DNA from: Bog-473 sp963766995
GTDB taxonomy: Bacteria; Actinomycetota; Acidimicrobiia; Acidimicrobiales; RAAP-2
Reading direction: 5' to 3'
DNA length: 64,000 nucleotides
NCBI GenBank assembly: GCA_963766995.1
Contig: CAVYCE010000002.1
Location: 124,001 to 188,000, forward strand
Positions within the stretch are counted from its first letter, which is position 1, and the number at the start of each line of letters is the position of its first letter. The translations under genes were made by a program, and so were the position numbers. Below are positions 7,729-16,135 of this stretch, piece after piece. The notes beneath the pieces were generated by a model, which was not told the origin of the DNA, did no database searches, and saw only the letters and a program-made list of their open reading frames with translations.

Positions 7729-9378
7729 TCAGGAAACGGAATCGAGGTCGAGCAGGTGCGGCTCGCGCCCTTCAGCCCGCTCGAGCGCTGCCGCCACCAG
7801 TTCTCGGAAGAGGGGGTGGGCCCGGTCGGGACGACTCTTGAACTCGGGATGAGCTTGAGTCGCCACGAAGTAGGGGTGATCCTCTAGCTCCACGAACTCC
7901 ACCAATCGGCCATCGGGTGAGCTGCCCGAGCAGATCAATCCCACCGCTTCGAGCTTGGCCCGGTAGCGGTTGTTGAACTCGAAGCGGTGTCGGTGACGCT
8001 CGGTCACGCCCAAAGTGCCGTAGGCCCTGGCCACCTTGGACTCGGGAAGCAGTGATGCCTGATACGAGCCGAGGCGCATGGTGCCACCCTTGTCGGTGAC
8101 TTCAGCCTGATCGGGCATGAGGTCGATAACCAAGTGTGGCGAGAGCGAGTCGAATTCACGAGAGTTGGCGCGATCGAGACCAGCGAGGTCTCGGGCGACA
8201 GAGATCACCATCACGTGGAGGCCGAGGCACAGGCCCAGACACGGGATGCCGTGCTCCCGGGCATAGGTGGCGGCCAACACCATTCCCTCGATGCCTCGTT
8301 CTCCGAATCCACCGGGAATCACAATGCCATCGAGGGTGCGCAAGCGGTCTGAACCGAGCATGTCAGGGACCAATTCAGCGTCGATCCAGTCCAGCTCTAC
8401 GTCGGCTCCGTGGTGGAATCCGCCGGAGCGGAGGGCCTCGACCACCGACATGTAAGCGTCCGGCATACTCACGTACTTGCCGACAATCCCGATCTTCACT
8501 TTTCGGGACAGCGATTCGACGCGGTGGACCAGTTCTTCCCATTGAGTGAGGTCGATGGGATACAGGGACTCATCGATGTTGAGTGTGCGACAGACATATG
8601 AATCCAGACCTTGATCATGGAGGACCAAGGGGATCTCATAAATGCTGGGGGCGTCAATGGCCGACACCACGGCATCCATGGGGACGTCGCATTGCAGTGA
8701 GATCTTGCGCTGCAGGCTTTCGGTGATCGGCTTGTCGCTCCGACAGACAATGACGTCCGGCTGAATACCACGGCTGCGAAGCTCTGTGACCGAGTGTTGC
8801 GTGGGTTTGGTCTTCTGCTCGCCCGACACGAGGGAAGGCACCAGGGTGAGATGGACATAACAGACGTTGTCCCGACCAATGTCCCGGCGGAATTGGCGAA
8901 TGGCTTCAACGAACGGGACGATTTCGATGTCGCCGACGGTGCCGCCGATCTCCACGATCACGATGTCGACGTCCTCGTCGGCCAGTCGCTTCACGCGGTC
9001 TTTGATCTCGTCGGTGACGTGCGGAATGACCTGAACAGTACGGCCGAGGAAGTCGCCCCTCCGTTCCTTCTCAATAACCGAGCGATAGATCCAGCCGGTG
9101 GTCGTATTGGAACGCTTGTTCAGATTCTCGTCGATGAACCGTTCGTAGTGACCAAGGTCGAGGTCTGTTTCCCCGCCATCCTCAGTGACAAACACTTCGC
9201 CGTGTTCGCCTGGGTTCATGGTGCCCGGATCCACATTGATGTAGGGATCGAGCTTGCACATAGTGACCCGGAGGCCACGGCATTTGAGGAGTCGGCCAAG
9301 CGAGGAGGCCGTCAGGCCTTTACCGAGCGAACTCGAGACGCCGCCGGTGACGAAGATGAACTTGCTCACGCCGCCCAC
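7729..9378 (-). CDS. pyrG: CTP synthase (glutamine-hydrolysing)
   Basis: Makes CTP from UTP, ATP and glutamine. The 549-residue protein has the N-terminal amidoligase domain with the P-loop-like KFIFVTGGVSSSLGKG. The C-terminal glutamine amidotransferase domain carries the nucleophile motif GLCLGLH and the His-Glu pair in QAHPEFKSRP. Length and architecture match the family. The start is GTG at 9378; another GTG lies three codons downstream. It lies 80 bases downstream of recN, and a hairpin stands between them. Confidence 0.97.
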   Translation of the reverse strand: MGGVSKFIFVTGGVSSSLGKGLTASSLGRLLKCRGLRVTMCKLDPYINVDPGTMNPGEHGEVFVTEDGGETDLDLGHYERFIDENLNKRSNTTTGWIYRSVIEKERRGDFLGRTVQVIPHVTDEIKDRVKRLADEDVDIVIVEIGGTVGDIEIVPFVEAIRQFRRDIGRDNVCYVHLTLVPSLVSGEQKTKPTQHSVTELRSRGIQPDVIVCRSDKPITESLQRKISLQCDVPMDAVVSAIDAPSIYEIPLVLHDQGLDSYVCRTLNIDESLYPIDLTQWEELVHRVESLSRKVKIGIVGKYVSMPDAYMSVVEALRSGGFHHGADVELDWIDAELVPDMLGSDRLRTLDGIVIPGGFGERGIEGMVLAATYAREHGIPCLGLCLGLHVMVISVARDLAGLDRANSREFDSLSPHLVIDLMPDQAEVTDKGGTMRLGSYQASLLPESKVARAYGTLGVTERHRHRFEFNNRYRAKLEAVGLICSGSSPDGRLVEFVELEDHPYFVATQAHPEFKSRPDRAHPLFRELVAAALERAEGREPHLLDLDSVS

Positions 9379-9437
9379 TGGACGTCAAGCGTCCCTGCAA
9401 TTGATCGGTGCACTGCACCACGATAATCGACGATGAT

Positions 9438-9456
9438 CCGGTCGGTGGTGGACCGG
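9438..9456 (-). terminator. Hairpin just downstream of recN
   Basis: ccggtc / gaccgg with a seven-base loop begins two bases after the recN stop codon. The stem is GC-rich but no T-run follows, so it may be a weak terminator, an RNA-stabilising hairpin, or incidental. Confidence 0.35.
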
Positions 9457-9458
9457 GC

Positions 9459-11072
9459 CTAAAACAGTGTGACCTCGGTATGTCCGAGCAGCTCACGGGC
9501 ATGGGCCCGGGCGGCCTCGCTATCGGGGTGGCCTGACAGCATTCGGGACAACTCCGTGACTCGGTCCTCACCCTGCACCACAGCGGCGGTGGTCACTGTT
9601 CTCCCGCCCACCTCCTGCTTGCGCACTGTGACCTGGTGATCCGCGTTGGCGGCCACTTGGGCCAGGTGGGTGACGACCAGCACCTGTCGCTGGGTTGACA
9701 CCTCTCGGAGCGCCGTACCCAATGCGAGTGCAGCGGCACCGCCCACCCCGGCATCGACCTCATCGAACACCATGGTCTGTGGACCACCCATTCCAACCAG
9801 GCGAATGGCCAGCATGGATCGAGCCAGCTCACCTCCCGATGCGGCCTTGGCCAGCGGCAATACCGCTTCACCGATATTGGCTCCGAGAGCGATTTCAATG
9901 GGTTCTCCGGCACCGTCAGGTCCAACCCTCACCTCAACGCGAGCTCCCGACATAGCCAATTCCCCGAGGCGTTCCCCCACCAAGTCAGCAAAGGTTTCGG
10001 CGGCACGCAGCCGTACCTCTCGCACAATTGCCTCCGCAGCAGCGATCTGACCCATCACCTGTGCCCGTTCAGCCTCGAACATTTCGGCCCGTGTCTCAGC
10101 GCTCTCGAGAGCCTCGAGGCGCTTGGCCGCCCGTTCACCGAAGGCCAGGACTTCAGATAATTCCTGACCATACTTTCGCCTCAACTCAGCCAGCAGCCGG
10201 CGTCGCTCCCCTACTTCCACCAGGCGTTCCGGGTCGTCGTCCCAACTTTCCACTGCGCCTCGCAACGAACTCACCACGTCGCTCAGCTCTAAGGCCGCGG
10301 CAACCATTCGCTCACGATGCTCATCGAACAATTCTCGACCAGCCAGGAAAGACGCGGCTCGCTGAAGTGCCTGAAGTGCCCCCGACTCGTCAGGGTCAAC
10401 TGTGGGCTCCAACAATTCCAGCGCCTCTGTCGCCGCGGCCCGATAGGCCGACGCGTCGGCCAACCGCACCTCTTCGACTCGGAGTGACTCATCCTCGTCC
10501 GGTCCGCTGATGTGGGCGCCGAGGATCTCCTCGACCTGGTAGCGCAGCACATCGGCATCGCGAGCCCTTGAGGACGCGTCGCCTCCAAGCTCCTCCAGGG
10601 AAGCGACCAGCTCACGCAACCGAGTGCGCCATTGCCGCAGTTCGCTCAGATCGGTGTTGGCAAAGGCATCAAGAACGTTCCGCTGGGCGGTCGCCGAAAT
10701 CAGGGACTGGTGCTCATGCTGGCCGTGAATCTCGAGCAGTTGAGAAGTGGCCTCCGCCAACGCGCTAGCCGGCGCCATCCGTCCGTCGAGCCAAGACTTG
10801 CCCCGTCCCTCCGCCGCGATGGAGCGCACCACGATGAGCTCCTGCTCGTCATCTCCGTCGCCGACCACAAAGCGAGCCTCGACCATTGCTTCGATTGATC
10901 CGGCCCGGACCATGGCGGAATTCGCTCGGCCGCCGAGCACCAACTGAAGAGCCTCGACCAACAGCGTCTTGCCTGCTCCGGTCTCCCCCGTAAGGGCGGT
11001 CATGCCACGTCCGAAGCTCAACGTCAGATCCTCGATGACCCCGAGATCACGCACACGCAGTTCGGTCAGCAT
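9459..11072 (-). CDS. recN: DNA repair ATPase RecN
   Basis: SMC-like ATPase acting in double-strand break repair. The N-terminal Walker A is TALTGETGAGKTLL. A long coiled-coil middle follows, then the ABC signature region KAASGGELARSMLAIRL and Walker B MVFDEVDAGVGG, with the H-loop in VVTHLAQVAA. From ATG 11072 (MLTELRVRDLGVIEDL) the protein has 537 residues, normal for RecN. The frame stays open for 20 more codons, but they overlap nadK and look non-coding. It lies 13 bases after nadK in the conserved tlyA-nadK-recN order. Confidence 0.95.
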   Translation of the reverse strand: MLTELRVRDLGVIEDLTLSFGRGMTALTGETGAGKTLLVEALQLVLGGRANSAMVRAGSIEAMVEARFVVGDGDDEQELIVVRSIAAEGRGKSWLDGRMAPASALAEATSQLLEIHGQHEHQSLISATAQRNVLDAFANTDLSELRQWRTRLRELVASLEELGGDASSRARDADVLRYQVEEILGAHISGPDEDESLRVEEVRLADASAYRAAATEALELLEPTVDPDESGALQALQRAASFLAGRELFDEHRERMVAAALELSDVVSSLRGAVESWDDDPERLVEVGERRRLLAELRRKYGQELSEVLAFGERAAKRLEALESAETRAEMFEAERAQVMGQIAAAEAIVREVRLRAAETFADLVGERLGELAMSGARVEVRVGPDGAGEPIEIALGANIGEAVLPLAKAASGGELARSMLAIRLVGMGGPQTMVFDEVDAGVGGAAALALGTALREVSTQRQVLVVTHLAQVAANADHQVTVRKQEVGGRTVTTAAVVQGEDRVTELSRMLSGHPDSEAARAHARELLGHTEVTLF

Positions 11073-11085
11073 GCCAATCAGCGCT

Positions 11086-11955
11086 CTACCGCGAGCGATC
11101 AGCCAACAGACGAACCCGAAGCACCGCGCCAAAGCCCTGCGGGTCGTTACGCACCACCCGAACCGGGCGAGTAGCCACGCGACAGGTCACGGTGGCTCCG
11201 GGTTCGATGCGACCCAACTCCTGGCCATCGATCACGAGTGCAGCGGCGCGATCGTCGACGACGCGCACCGAGACACTTTGGGTATCGGTCAGCACCAGAC
11301 TCCGGTCAAGCGACAGGTGAGGAGCGACCGGGGTCACCACCATGGCCCGCAGATTCGGGGACAGGATGGGTCCACCGGCCGAGAGGTTGTAGGCCGTGGA
11401 TCCCGTTGGCGTTGCAATCAACACGCCGTCGGCGGAATAGGTCAAAGCGTCCTCACCGTCGATGGAGGTGGCCAGACGGACGGTATGGCCGAACACGGTC
11501 TTCTCGAGCACGACTTCATTGAGGGCCAGGTGGCTGTTATCGGCATCACCTTCTGAACGGTCCCCGATGAAGACGTTCAGTGCACACCGAGGTTCGATCA
11601 CTGCCTTGTTTTCGAACACTCTGGTCAGTGCCACCCGGACCTGATCGGGCACAAGGTCGGGCAGGTACCCGACTCGCCCGAAATTGACGCCCAGCACTGG
11701 CACGTCCTCGCTCCAGGCCAGGCGTACCACGCGCAGGAAAGTGCCATCGCCGCCCATGCTGACGGCCACCGTGCTGCCGGCCAGATCAACGTCGTCGACA
11801 TCTACCTCTTGCCCGGCCTCAGTCACCCTGTCGGGGCCGCTGAATTGCAGGATGCGAGCCTGATGACCCGACGCGGCGAGCCACTCGGCCGTATCGAGGG
11901 TCAGGGCGAGCGCGTCGGCGCGTTCGGGATGGACGAGAAAGCTGACAGTGGCCAT
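11086..11955 (-). CDS. nadK: NAD kinase
   Basis: Phosphorylates NAD to NADP in the cytoplasm. The 289-residue protein has the family motif SMGGDGTFLRVVRLA (GGDGT phosphate-binding loop), then GVNFGRVGYLPDL, NEVVLEK and the conserved DGVLIATPTGSTAYNLSAGGPI. It starts at ATG 11955, 13 bases after the tlyA stop, and recN follows after another 13 bases. Confidence 0.95.
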   Translation of the reverse strand: MATVSFLVHPERADALALTLDTAEWLAASGHQARILQFSGPDRVTEAGQEVDVDDVDLAGSTVAVSMGGDGTFLRVVRLAWSEDVPVLGVNFGRVGYLPDLVPDQVRVALTRVFENKAVIEPRCALNVFIGDRSEGDADNSHLALNEVVLEKTVFGHTVRLATSIDGEDALTYSADGVLIATPTGSTAYNLSAGGPILSPNLRAMVVTPVAPHLSLDRSLVLTDTQSVSVRVVDDRAAALVIDGQELGRIEPGATVTCRVATRPVRVVRNDPQGFGAVLRVRLLADRSR

Positions 11956-11968
11956 GGCTTGAGGCCGC

Positions 11969-12829
11969 TCAGTCCGCTGATCTGGCCGCTAAATGCTGCA
12001 GCACCGCATCGGCAACGGCGCTGTCGACCAGGTCAGACAGTGAAACGTCCTGCGGGGTCACTGCGCCCTTCTGGGCATGCACCAAGAATTCGACGTTGCC
12101 AGCGGGGCCAGTGAGCGGGGAAACCATCACCCCCATGATGCCGGTTCCTGAGCCTTGAAGTGCGGACGTCACGCCGTTGAGGGCCTGCCGCCATTCCTCC
12201 GGGTCTCTCACGACACCTTTCCCGCGCGAGACGACCGCCTTTCCTGCCTCGAATTGCGGCTTTACCAGGAGAATCAAATCAGCGCTTTCGGTGGCGATCT
12301 CTCCGCACAAGACCGGAATCACCGTCGTCAATGAGATGAAGGACAGGTCAGCCGTAATCAGCGGGCATGGCGTATAGGCAGGATCAAAGGTGGACAGCAG
12401 TTCGCAGGTCAGCGTGCGGACATTCAGCCGCTCGAGCACCGCGACTCTCGGATGGGTCCGAAACCGTTGATCGATCTGACCGTGTCCGACATCAATCGCA
12501 TAGACGTGCTGCGCCCCCCGCTGCAGGAGGCAATCAGTAAATCCACCTGTGGATGCACCGGCATCGAGGGCACGCCGACCGTCGACAAGGACGCCGAAGG
12601 TCGTGAGCGCAGCGTCAAGTTTGAAGCCACCCCGACTGACAAACGGTGATGGTGGACCGATGACCTGAAGCGATTCATCTGGAGCGACGAGCCGCGACGC
12701 CTTGTCGGCCACTGCACCCGCCACCAGAACGATGCCGGCCTCTATGGCCGCCTGTGCGTCCCCTCGATTGGCCAGAAGGCCGCGGCGTACAAGCTCGATA
12801 TCGAGTCGCCGACGAACCCCTCGGTTCAG
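11969..12829 (-). CDS. tlyA: TlyA-type rRNA methyltransferase/hemolysin family, apparent CTG start
   Basis: TlyA 2'-O-methylates cytidines in 16S and 23S rRNA in mycobacteria. The methyltransferase part is complete: FVSRGGFKLDAAL, the SAM motif DAGASTGGFTDCLLQRGA, LILLVKPQFEAGK and GNVEFLVHAQ. The N-terminal S4 domain is also present in frame (RRRLDIELVRRGL, then AIEAGIVLVAGAV). However, there is no ATG, GTG or TTG ahead of it; the first GTG (12724) would delete the S4 domain. A CTG at 12829 overlaps the upstream TGA as CTGA, mimicking ATGA coupling, and gives 286 residues. The start is inferred. Confidence 0.85.
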   Translation of the reverse strand: MNRGVRRRLDIELVRRGLLANRGDAQAAIEAGIVLVAGAVADKASRLVAPDESLQVIGPPSPFVSRGGFKLDAALTTFGVLVDGRRALDAGASTGGFTDCLLQRGAQHVYAIDVGHGQIDQRFRTHPRVAVLERLNVRTLTCELLSTFDPAYTPCPLITADLSFISLTTVIPVLCGEIATESADLILLVKPQFEAGKAVVSRGKGVVRDPEEWRQALNGVTSALQGSGTGIMGVMVSPLTGPAGNVEFLVHAQKGAVTPQDVSLSDLVDSAVADAVLQHLAARSAD

Positions 12830-13353
12830 TTGCTCGATCCGCCCGTGCTGGACTTCTTGGCCGCCTTCTTGGCGGGAGCCTTCTTCTTGGCCGGTGCTTT
12901 TTTGACCGGCGCCTTCTTGGTGACAGCGGCCTTTTTGGCTGCAGCCTTCTTCGAAGGCTTCTTCTTGCCTCGTGACGGCGTCACTTTCTTGGCCGCATCC
13001 CTTGCCGACTTCGCCGTACGCGAAGCTTGAGCCGCCGCCTCAGCCGTCGCCGAACGACCGGCACTGGCCGAACGGTGGAGGATGTCGGCCACCTGGCCAG
13101 CAATGGTTTCCAGTGATTTTGTGTCGATCTTGCTCAATTGCGAAGCAACCTCATGACGCACCAACTCGAGCATTTGCTCGCTCGTCTTGCGACTGCGGTC
13201 GACTAAATTGTCCACCCATTCCTGCGCCTGCTCGCGTTGCACGTCACCCGCGCCCACCAGCTCGCGCACGATCTCTTCGGCCCGCGCTCGAGTCACTTGC
13301 CCGAGGACAGTTCCGGCTTCCAGGTATTTCTTGATTCGCTCGTTACTAGCCAT
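12826..13353 (-). CDS. Coiled-coil protein with lysine/alanine-rich histone H1-like tail
   Basis: A 175-residue protein of two parts. Residues 1-~110 are helical and charged (IKKYLEAGTVLGQVTRARAEEIVRELV) and resemble phasin-like or poly-hydroxyalkanoate-regulator coiled coils; a serine/alanine linker follows. The last ~55 residues are a low-complexity KKAPAKK-type repeat like the tails of bacterial H1-like and HupB-type DNA-binding proteins. No enzymatic motif is visible. Nucleoid or RNA binding is an inference from the tail. It sits between the HAD gene and tlyA, where Mycobacterium has a small hypothetical protein. Its TGA overlaps the inferred CTG start of tlyA. The start is ATG 13353; the frame is open six codons further upstream. 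Confidence 0.75.
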   Translation of the reverse strand: MASNERIKKYLEAGTVLGQVTRARAEEIVRELVGAGDVQREQAQEWVDNLVDRSRKTSEQMLELVRHEVASQLSKIDTKSLETIAGQVADILHRSASAGRSATAEAAAQASRTAKSARDAAKKVTPSRGKKKPSKKAAAKKAAVTKKAPVKKAPAKKKAPAKKAAKKSSTGGSSN

Positions 13354-13391
13354 GCAACAAGAGTATCTCAAGTGCTAGCTGTTAGCAAGCA

Positions 13392-14171
13392 TTATTTAGG
13401 TTGTCTGTGCAAGAACATCTCCACCAGCGTTGCCAGATCGGCCGCTACAACGCTCGGAGCGGGGTCTATTGGCCCTTCATTGGGCCTGGTTACTCCGGAG
13501 AGCACCAGGGCGAACGGAATGCCCAACTGCTCAGCCAAGGCGCCGTCGGTGGAGGGCCTGTCCCCCACCATCACCCGCAGGTCATCAGCTCGGGCTTCAA
13601 TGGCATCAGCTGTCGGCCGATGAGGCTTTCCTGCCACTTCTGGCCTGGTTTCAGCCGCAGTAGCCACTGCGGCCAACAGCGCTCCCGAGCCCGGGAGCAG
13701 CCCATGTGGAGTGGGATGCGTGGGGTCCTCATTGGTGCCGATCAGTCGAGCACCTGCCCGTACTGTGTTGGCCGCCTCCCCGATGCTGTCAAAGGTGAAC
13801 GTCCTGGTCCATCCCACCACCACGACATCAGCCGGACCGCGTTCCACCAATCGCACCGAGCGGGCCTCGAGCGCCTCCCGCACACCATCATCGGCCAGCA
13901 CCAGAGCTGACGCCCCCCTTGGAATCATGTCGGCCGCAACATCGGCCGAGCTCAGTACATCCGCGTCGTCGGCTGAGATCCCGCAATTGGCCAGTCGCTG
14001 ATGGAGTTGAGCCCGAGTTGGAGCGGAATTATTGGTGGCGAACAGCGCCCGAATTCCATGGGACCGGAGTGCCTCTACCGCTTGGGCTACTCCGTCGATG
14101 GGTTCACCGGTCAGCCACACCACGCCATCAAGATCGATGACCCATGTGCCAAACGGATCGGGGGGCCACAT
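13392..14171 (-). CDS. HAD-superfamily IIA hydrolase (NagD/phosphoglycolate phosphatase-like)
   Basis: Predicted phosphatase with the complete HAD set: motif I VIDLDGVVWL near residue 11, motif II ATNNSAPTR, the lysine motif GKPHRPTADAI, and motif III VMVGDRPSTDGALAEQLG. The C2-type cap between motifs II and III places it in subfamily IIA with NagD, glycerol-3-phosphate and 4-nitrophenyl phosphatases. The natural substrate cannot be assigned. It lies nine bases after the upstream propeller gene. A related gene stands two genes before tlyA in Mycobacterium, so the position is conserved. Confidence 0.9.
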   Translation of the reverse strand: MWPPDPFGTWVIDLDGVVWLTGEPIDGVAQAVEALRSHGIRALFATNNSAPTRAQLHQRLANCGISADDADVLSSADVAADMIPRGASALVLADDGVREALEARSVRLVERGPADVVVVGWTRTFTFDSIGEAANTVRAGARLIGTNEDPTHPTPHGLLPGSGALLAAVATAAETRPEVAGKPHRPTADAIEARADDLRVMVGDRPSTDGALAEQLGIPFALVLSGVTRPNEGPIDPAPSVVAADLATLVEMFLHRQPK

Positions 14172-14180
14172 GGGCGAAGG

Positions 14181-16037
14181 CTAACCGCCGGTGTAGGTGA
14201 ACTGGTCCTCGCTCGTGTCCTCACTGGAGCCCGACTGCGTGGTCACGGTGACCTCGACAGTGCCGACTCCAGGCGGGACGGTCACGGCCAAGAAATTCCC
14301 ATCCTGGCTCACACTGATCGGCTTGACCGCGGTACCGCCAAAACTGACCGAAGTCGCCCCACTTAGATATTTGCCACCGATAAGAAGGCCGTAGCCACCT
14401 TTACCCGCGCCGGAAGTTGGAAAAATCGCTGTGGCTTGAGGCGCGATCTTGACGAAGCGATATCGCGCACTCTCCGTCGGAATACTCGTACCTCCGGGGG
14501 CCGTGACGGTCACAAAGGCTTTCCCAGATCCTCCAGGCGCGATGACCGCCATGAAGTCCCCAGAGGCGCTGACCTTCGTCACTTGTGCTGCCTTGCCTGG
14601 GCCAAAGTCAACTGTGTCGTTTGCAGCAAATCCCGATCCCGCGAGCAGTACCCCAGTTCCGCCTTGCACCAACCCTTCCGAGGGAGTGATACCGGACACA
14701 GCCGGCAACTGGGCATAGGTGAATATCGCCGCTGGTACCGATGCGCTGATGCCTCCAGCCGTGTCCACGGTGACGGTGGCCGGTCCCAAGTTGCCCTGGG
14801 GCACAATCACCGACATGGAATCTCCGTCCTTGGAAACGGAATTCACTAAGGCGTCTTCGGCGCCAAAAGTCACAGTGGACGTACGGGTGAGGTTTTGACC
14901 GTAAAGCGTGATGGGGTACCCGCCTGCCGTGCCGCCACGATTTTGCGACATTTGCCTGATGTACGGAACCACCGGATATGACAATCCGGCCCCGCAGTAG
15001 GCCAACGTGCCCTGCGGATTGAGTGTCACCTTCGAACAATCTGTAAGAGCGAAGGACACCGTGGTGGGTGGTGATGTCGACGTGTCTTCCACGACCTGGA
15101 CCAACCCACCGGCACCCGTGATCTGCCCTCCGCTCAAATATACGAAGCGCCCATTTGGCGTGATCGCATCAGCCGTGAAGTCGCTCAGACTTTTTATGTT
15201 GCTTGGAGGGTTGAGCGTCGCCAACACCTGAGGAGCGGTGGCGAAGAGGTTCACAACCGACGCACCGACATACGCCGTCGCCCCGTTGGGAGAGAGCAGC
15301 AATCCCCGACCAGAGATGGTCGTACTGGCCAGCACCATTGGCACCTTCGAGGTCAGCAGCAGTGGGGTGATCTCTTCTCCGGTATTTCGAGGTCCATCGT
15401 CCAACACAAAGGCGTGCTCGTCATTGGAGGCAATGGCGATCGGCCCCATCCCGTATCCGACTTGTACTTTCCTCGGCTTGCTCACGTGTGATCCCTTGAT
15501 GGCCACCTCCTGCACCGTTCCTGGCGCCGATTCAACTGGCTCACCAGTTCCTGCCGGCTTTTGGAACAGCCCACTTTCAGCTACGAGAGCGAAGCGCCCG
15601 TTCGATGCGATGGCGATCGAATCCATCACATTGCCGGTCAAGACCTGGGTGACCTGAGGCGGATTGAGTCCCAAGTTCACGATAAAAACGGATCCATTGG
15701 GAAGCCCGCCAATGGGCGGATTCACCGTGCTGGCCAAGAGCTCACTTCCGTTGGTCGAGATGGCGAGCCCCTTCACATTGCCAATGGGCACCGGGATCTG
15801 GCTGATAGTGGTGTTGCTCCCGCCCTTGAAGTGTTCGACGTCGATCTCTCCGCCGCTGGCGACATAGGCGTATTGGCCGTTGGGCGAGAACGCCACTGTC
15901 TGCTGGTTTTCGGCCGGGAGAGGCAGCGCATCTTTTTGTGAAGCAATGACGATGACCACCACCGCGGCCACGAGGATGATGGCGGCGGTGCTGACATTGA
16001 GCACCGTTCTCGAGATCTTGGGTTCGCTCCGGGCCAT
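14181..16037 (-). CDS. Membrane-anchored seven-repeat beta-propeller protein with three IPT/TIG domains
   Basis: A 618-residue exported protein. Residues ~11-32 form one hydrophobic anchor after a basic N-terminus. Seven YncE/NHL-like repeats follow, each with an S-P-N-G-x-x-A-Y-V element (for example AFSPNGQYAYVAS, AITPNGRFVYLSG, TLNPQGTLAYCGA), consistent with a seven-bladed propeller to about residue 345. Three IPT/TIG Ig-like domains fill the C-terminus, recognisable by GGYPITLYGQNL, GGTGVLLAGSGF and GGYGLLIGGKYL. No catalytic residues are evident; it probably binds something outside the membrane. The ATG has CCGGAG directly adjacent, an unusually tight Shine-Dalgarno spacing. It is divergent from the cyclase gene. 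Confidence 0.82.
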   Translation of the reverse strand: MARSEPKISRTVLNVSTAAIILVAAVVVIVIASQKDALPLPAENQQTVAFSPNGQYAYVASGGEIDVEHFKGGSNTTISQIPVPIGNVKGLAISTNGSELLASTVNPPIGGLPNGSVFIVNLGLNPPQVTQVLTGNVMDSIAIASNGRFALVAESGLFQKPAGTGEPVESAPGTVQEVAIKGSHVSKPRKVQVGYGMGPIAIASNDEHAFVLDDGPRNTGEEITPLLLTSKVPMVLASTTISGRGLLLSPNGATAYVGASVVNLFATAPQVLATLNPPSNIKSLSDFTADAITPNGRFVYLSGGQITGAGGLVQVVEDTSTSPPTTVSFALTDCSKVTLNPQGTLAYCGAGLSYPVVPYIRQMSQNRGGTAGGYPITLYGQNLTRTSTVTFGAEDALVNSVSKDGDSMSVIVPQGNLGPATVTVDTAGGISASVPAAIFTYAQLPAVSGITPSEGLVQGGTGVLLAGSGFAANDTVDFGPGKAAQVTKVSASGDFMAVIAPGGSGKAFVTVTAPGGTSIPTESARYRFVKIAPQATAIFPTSGAGKGGYGLLIGGKYLSGATSVSFGGTAVKPISVSQDGNFLAVTVPPGVGTVEVTVTTQSGSSEDTSEDQFTYTGG

Positions 16038-16135
16038 CTCCGGTGAGCGTAGACGCTGCTGAACGGTCCTTTGGGGGTATTTGAGGGCACCTGAGCTGAC
16101 ACGCTGCGACTTTGTAGGCTTCCCTTTCGAGAGCC

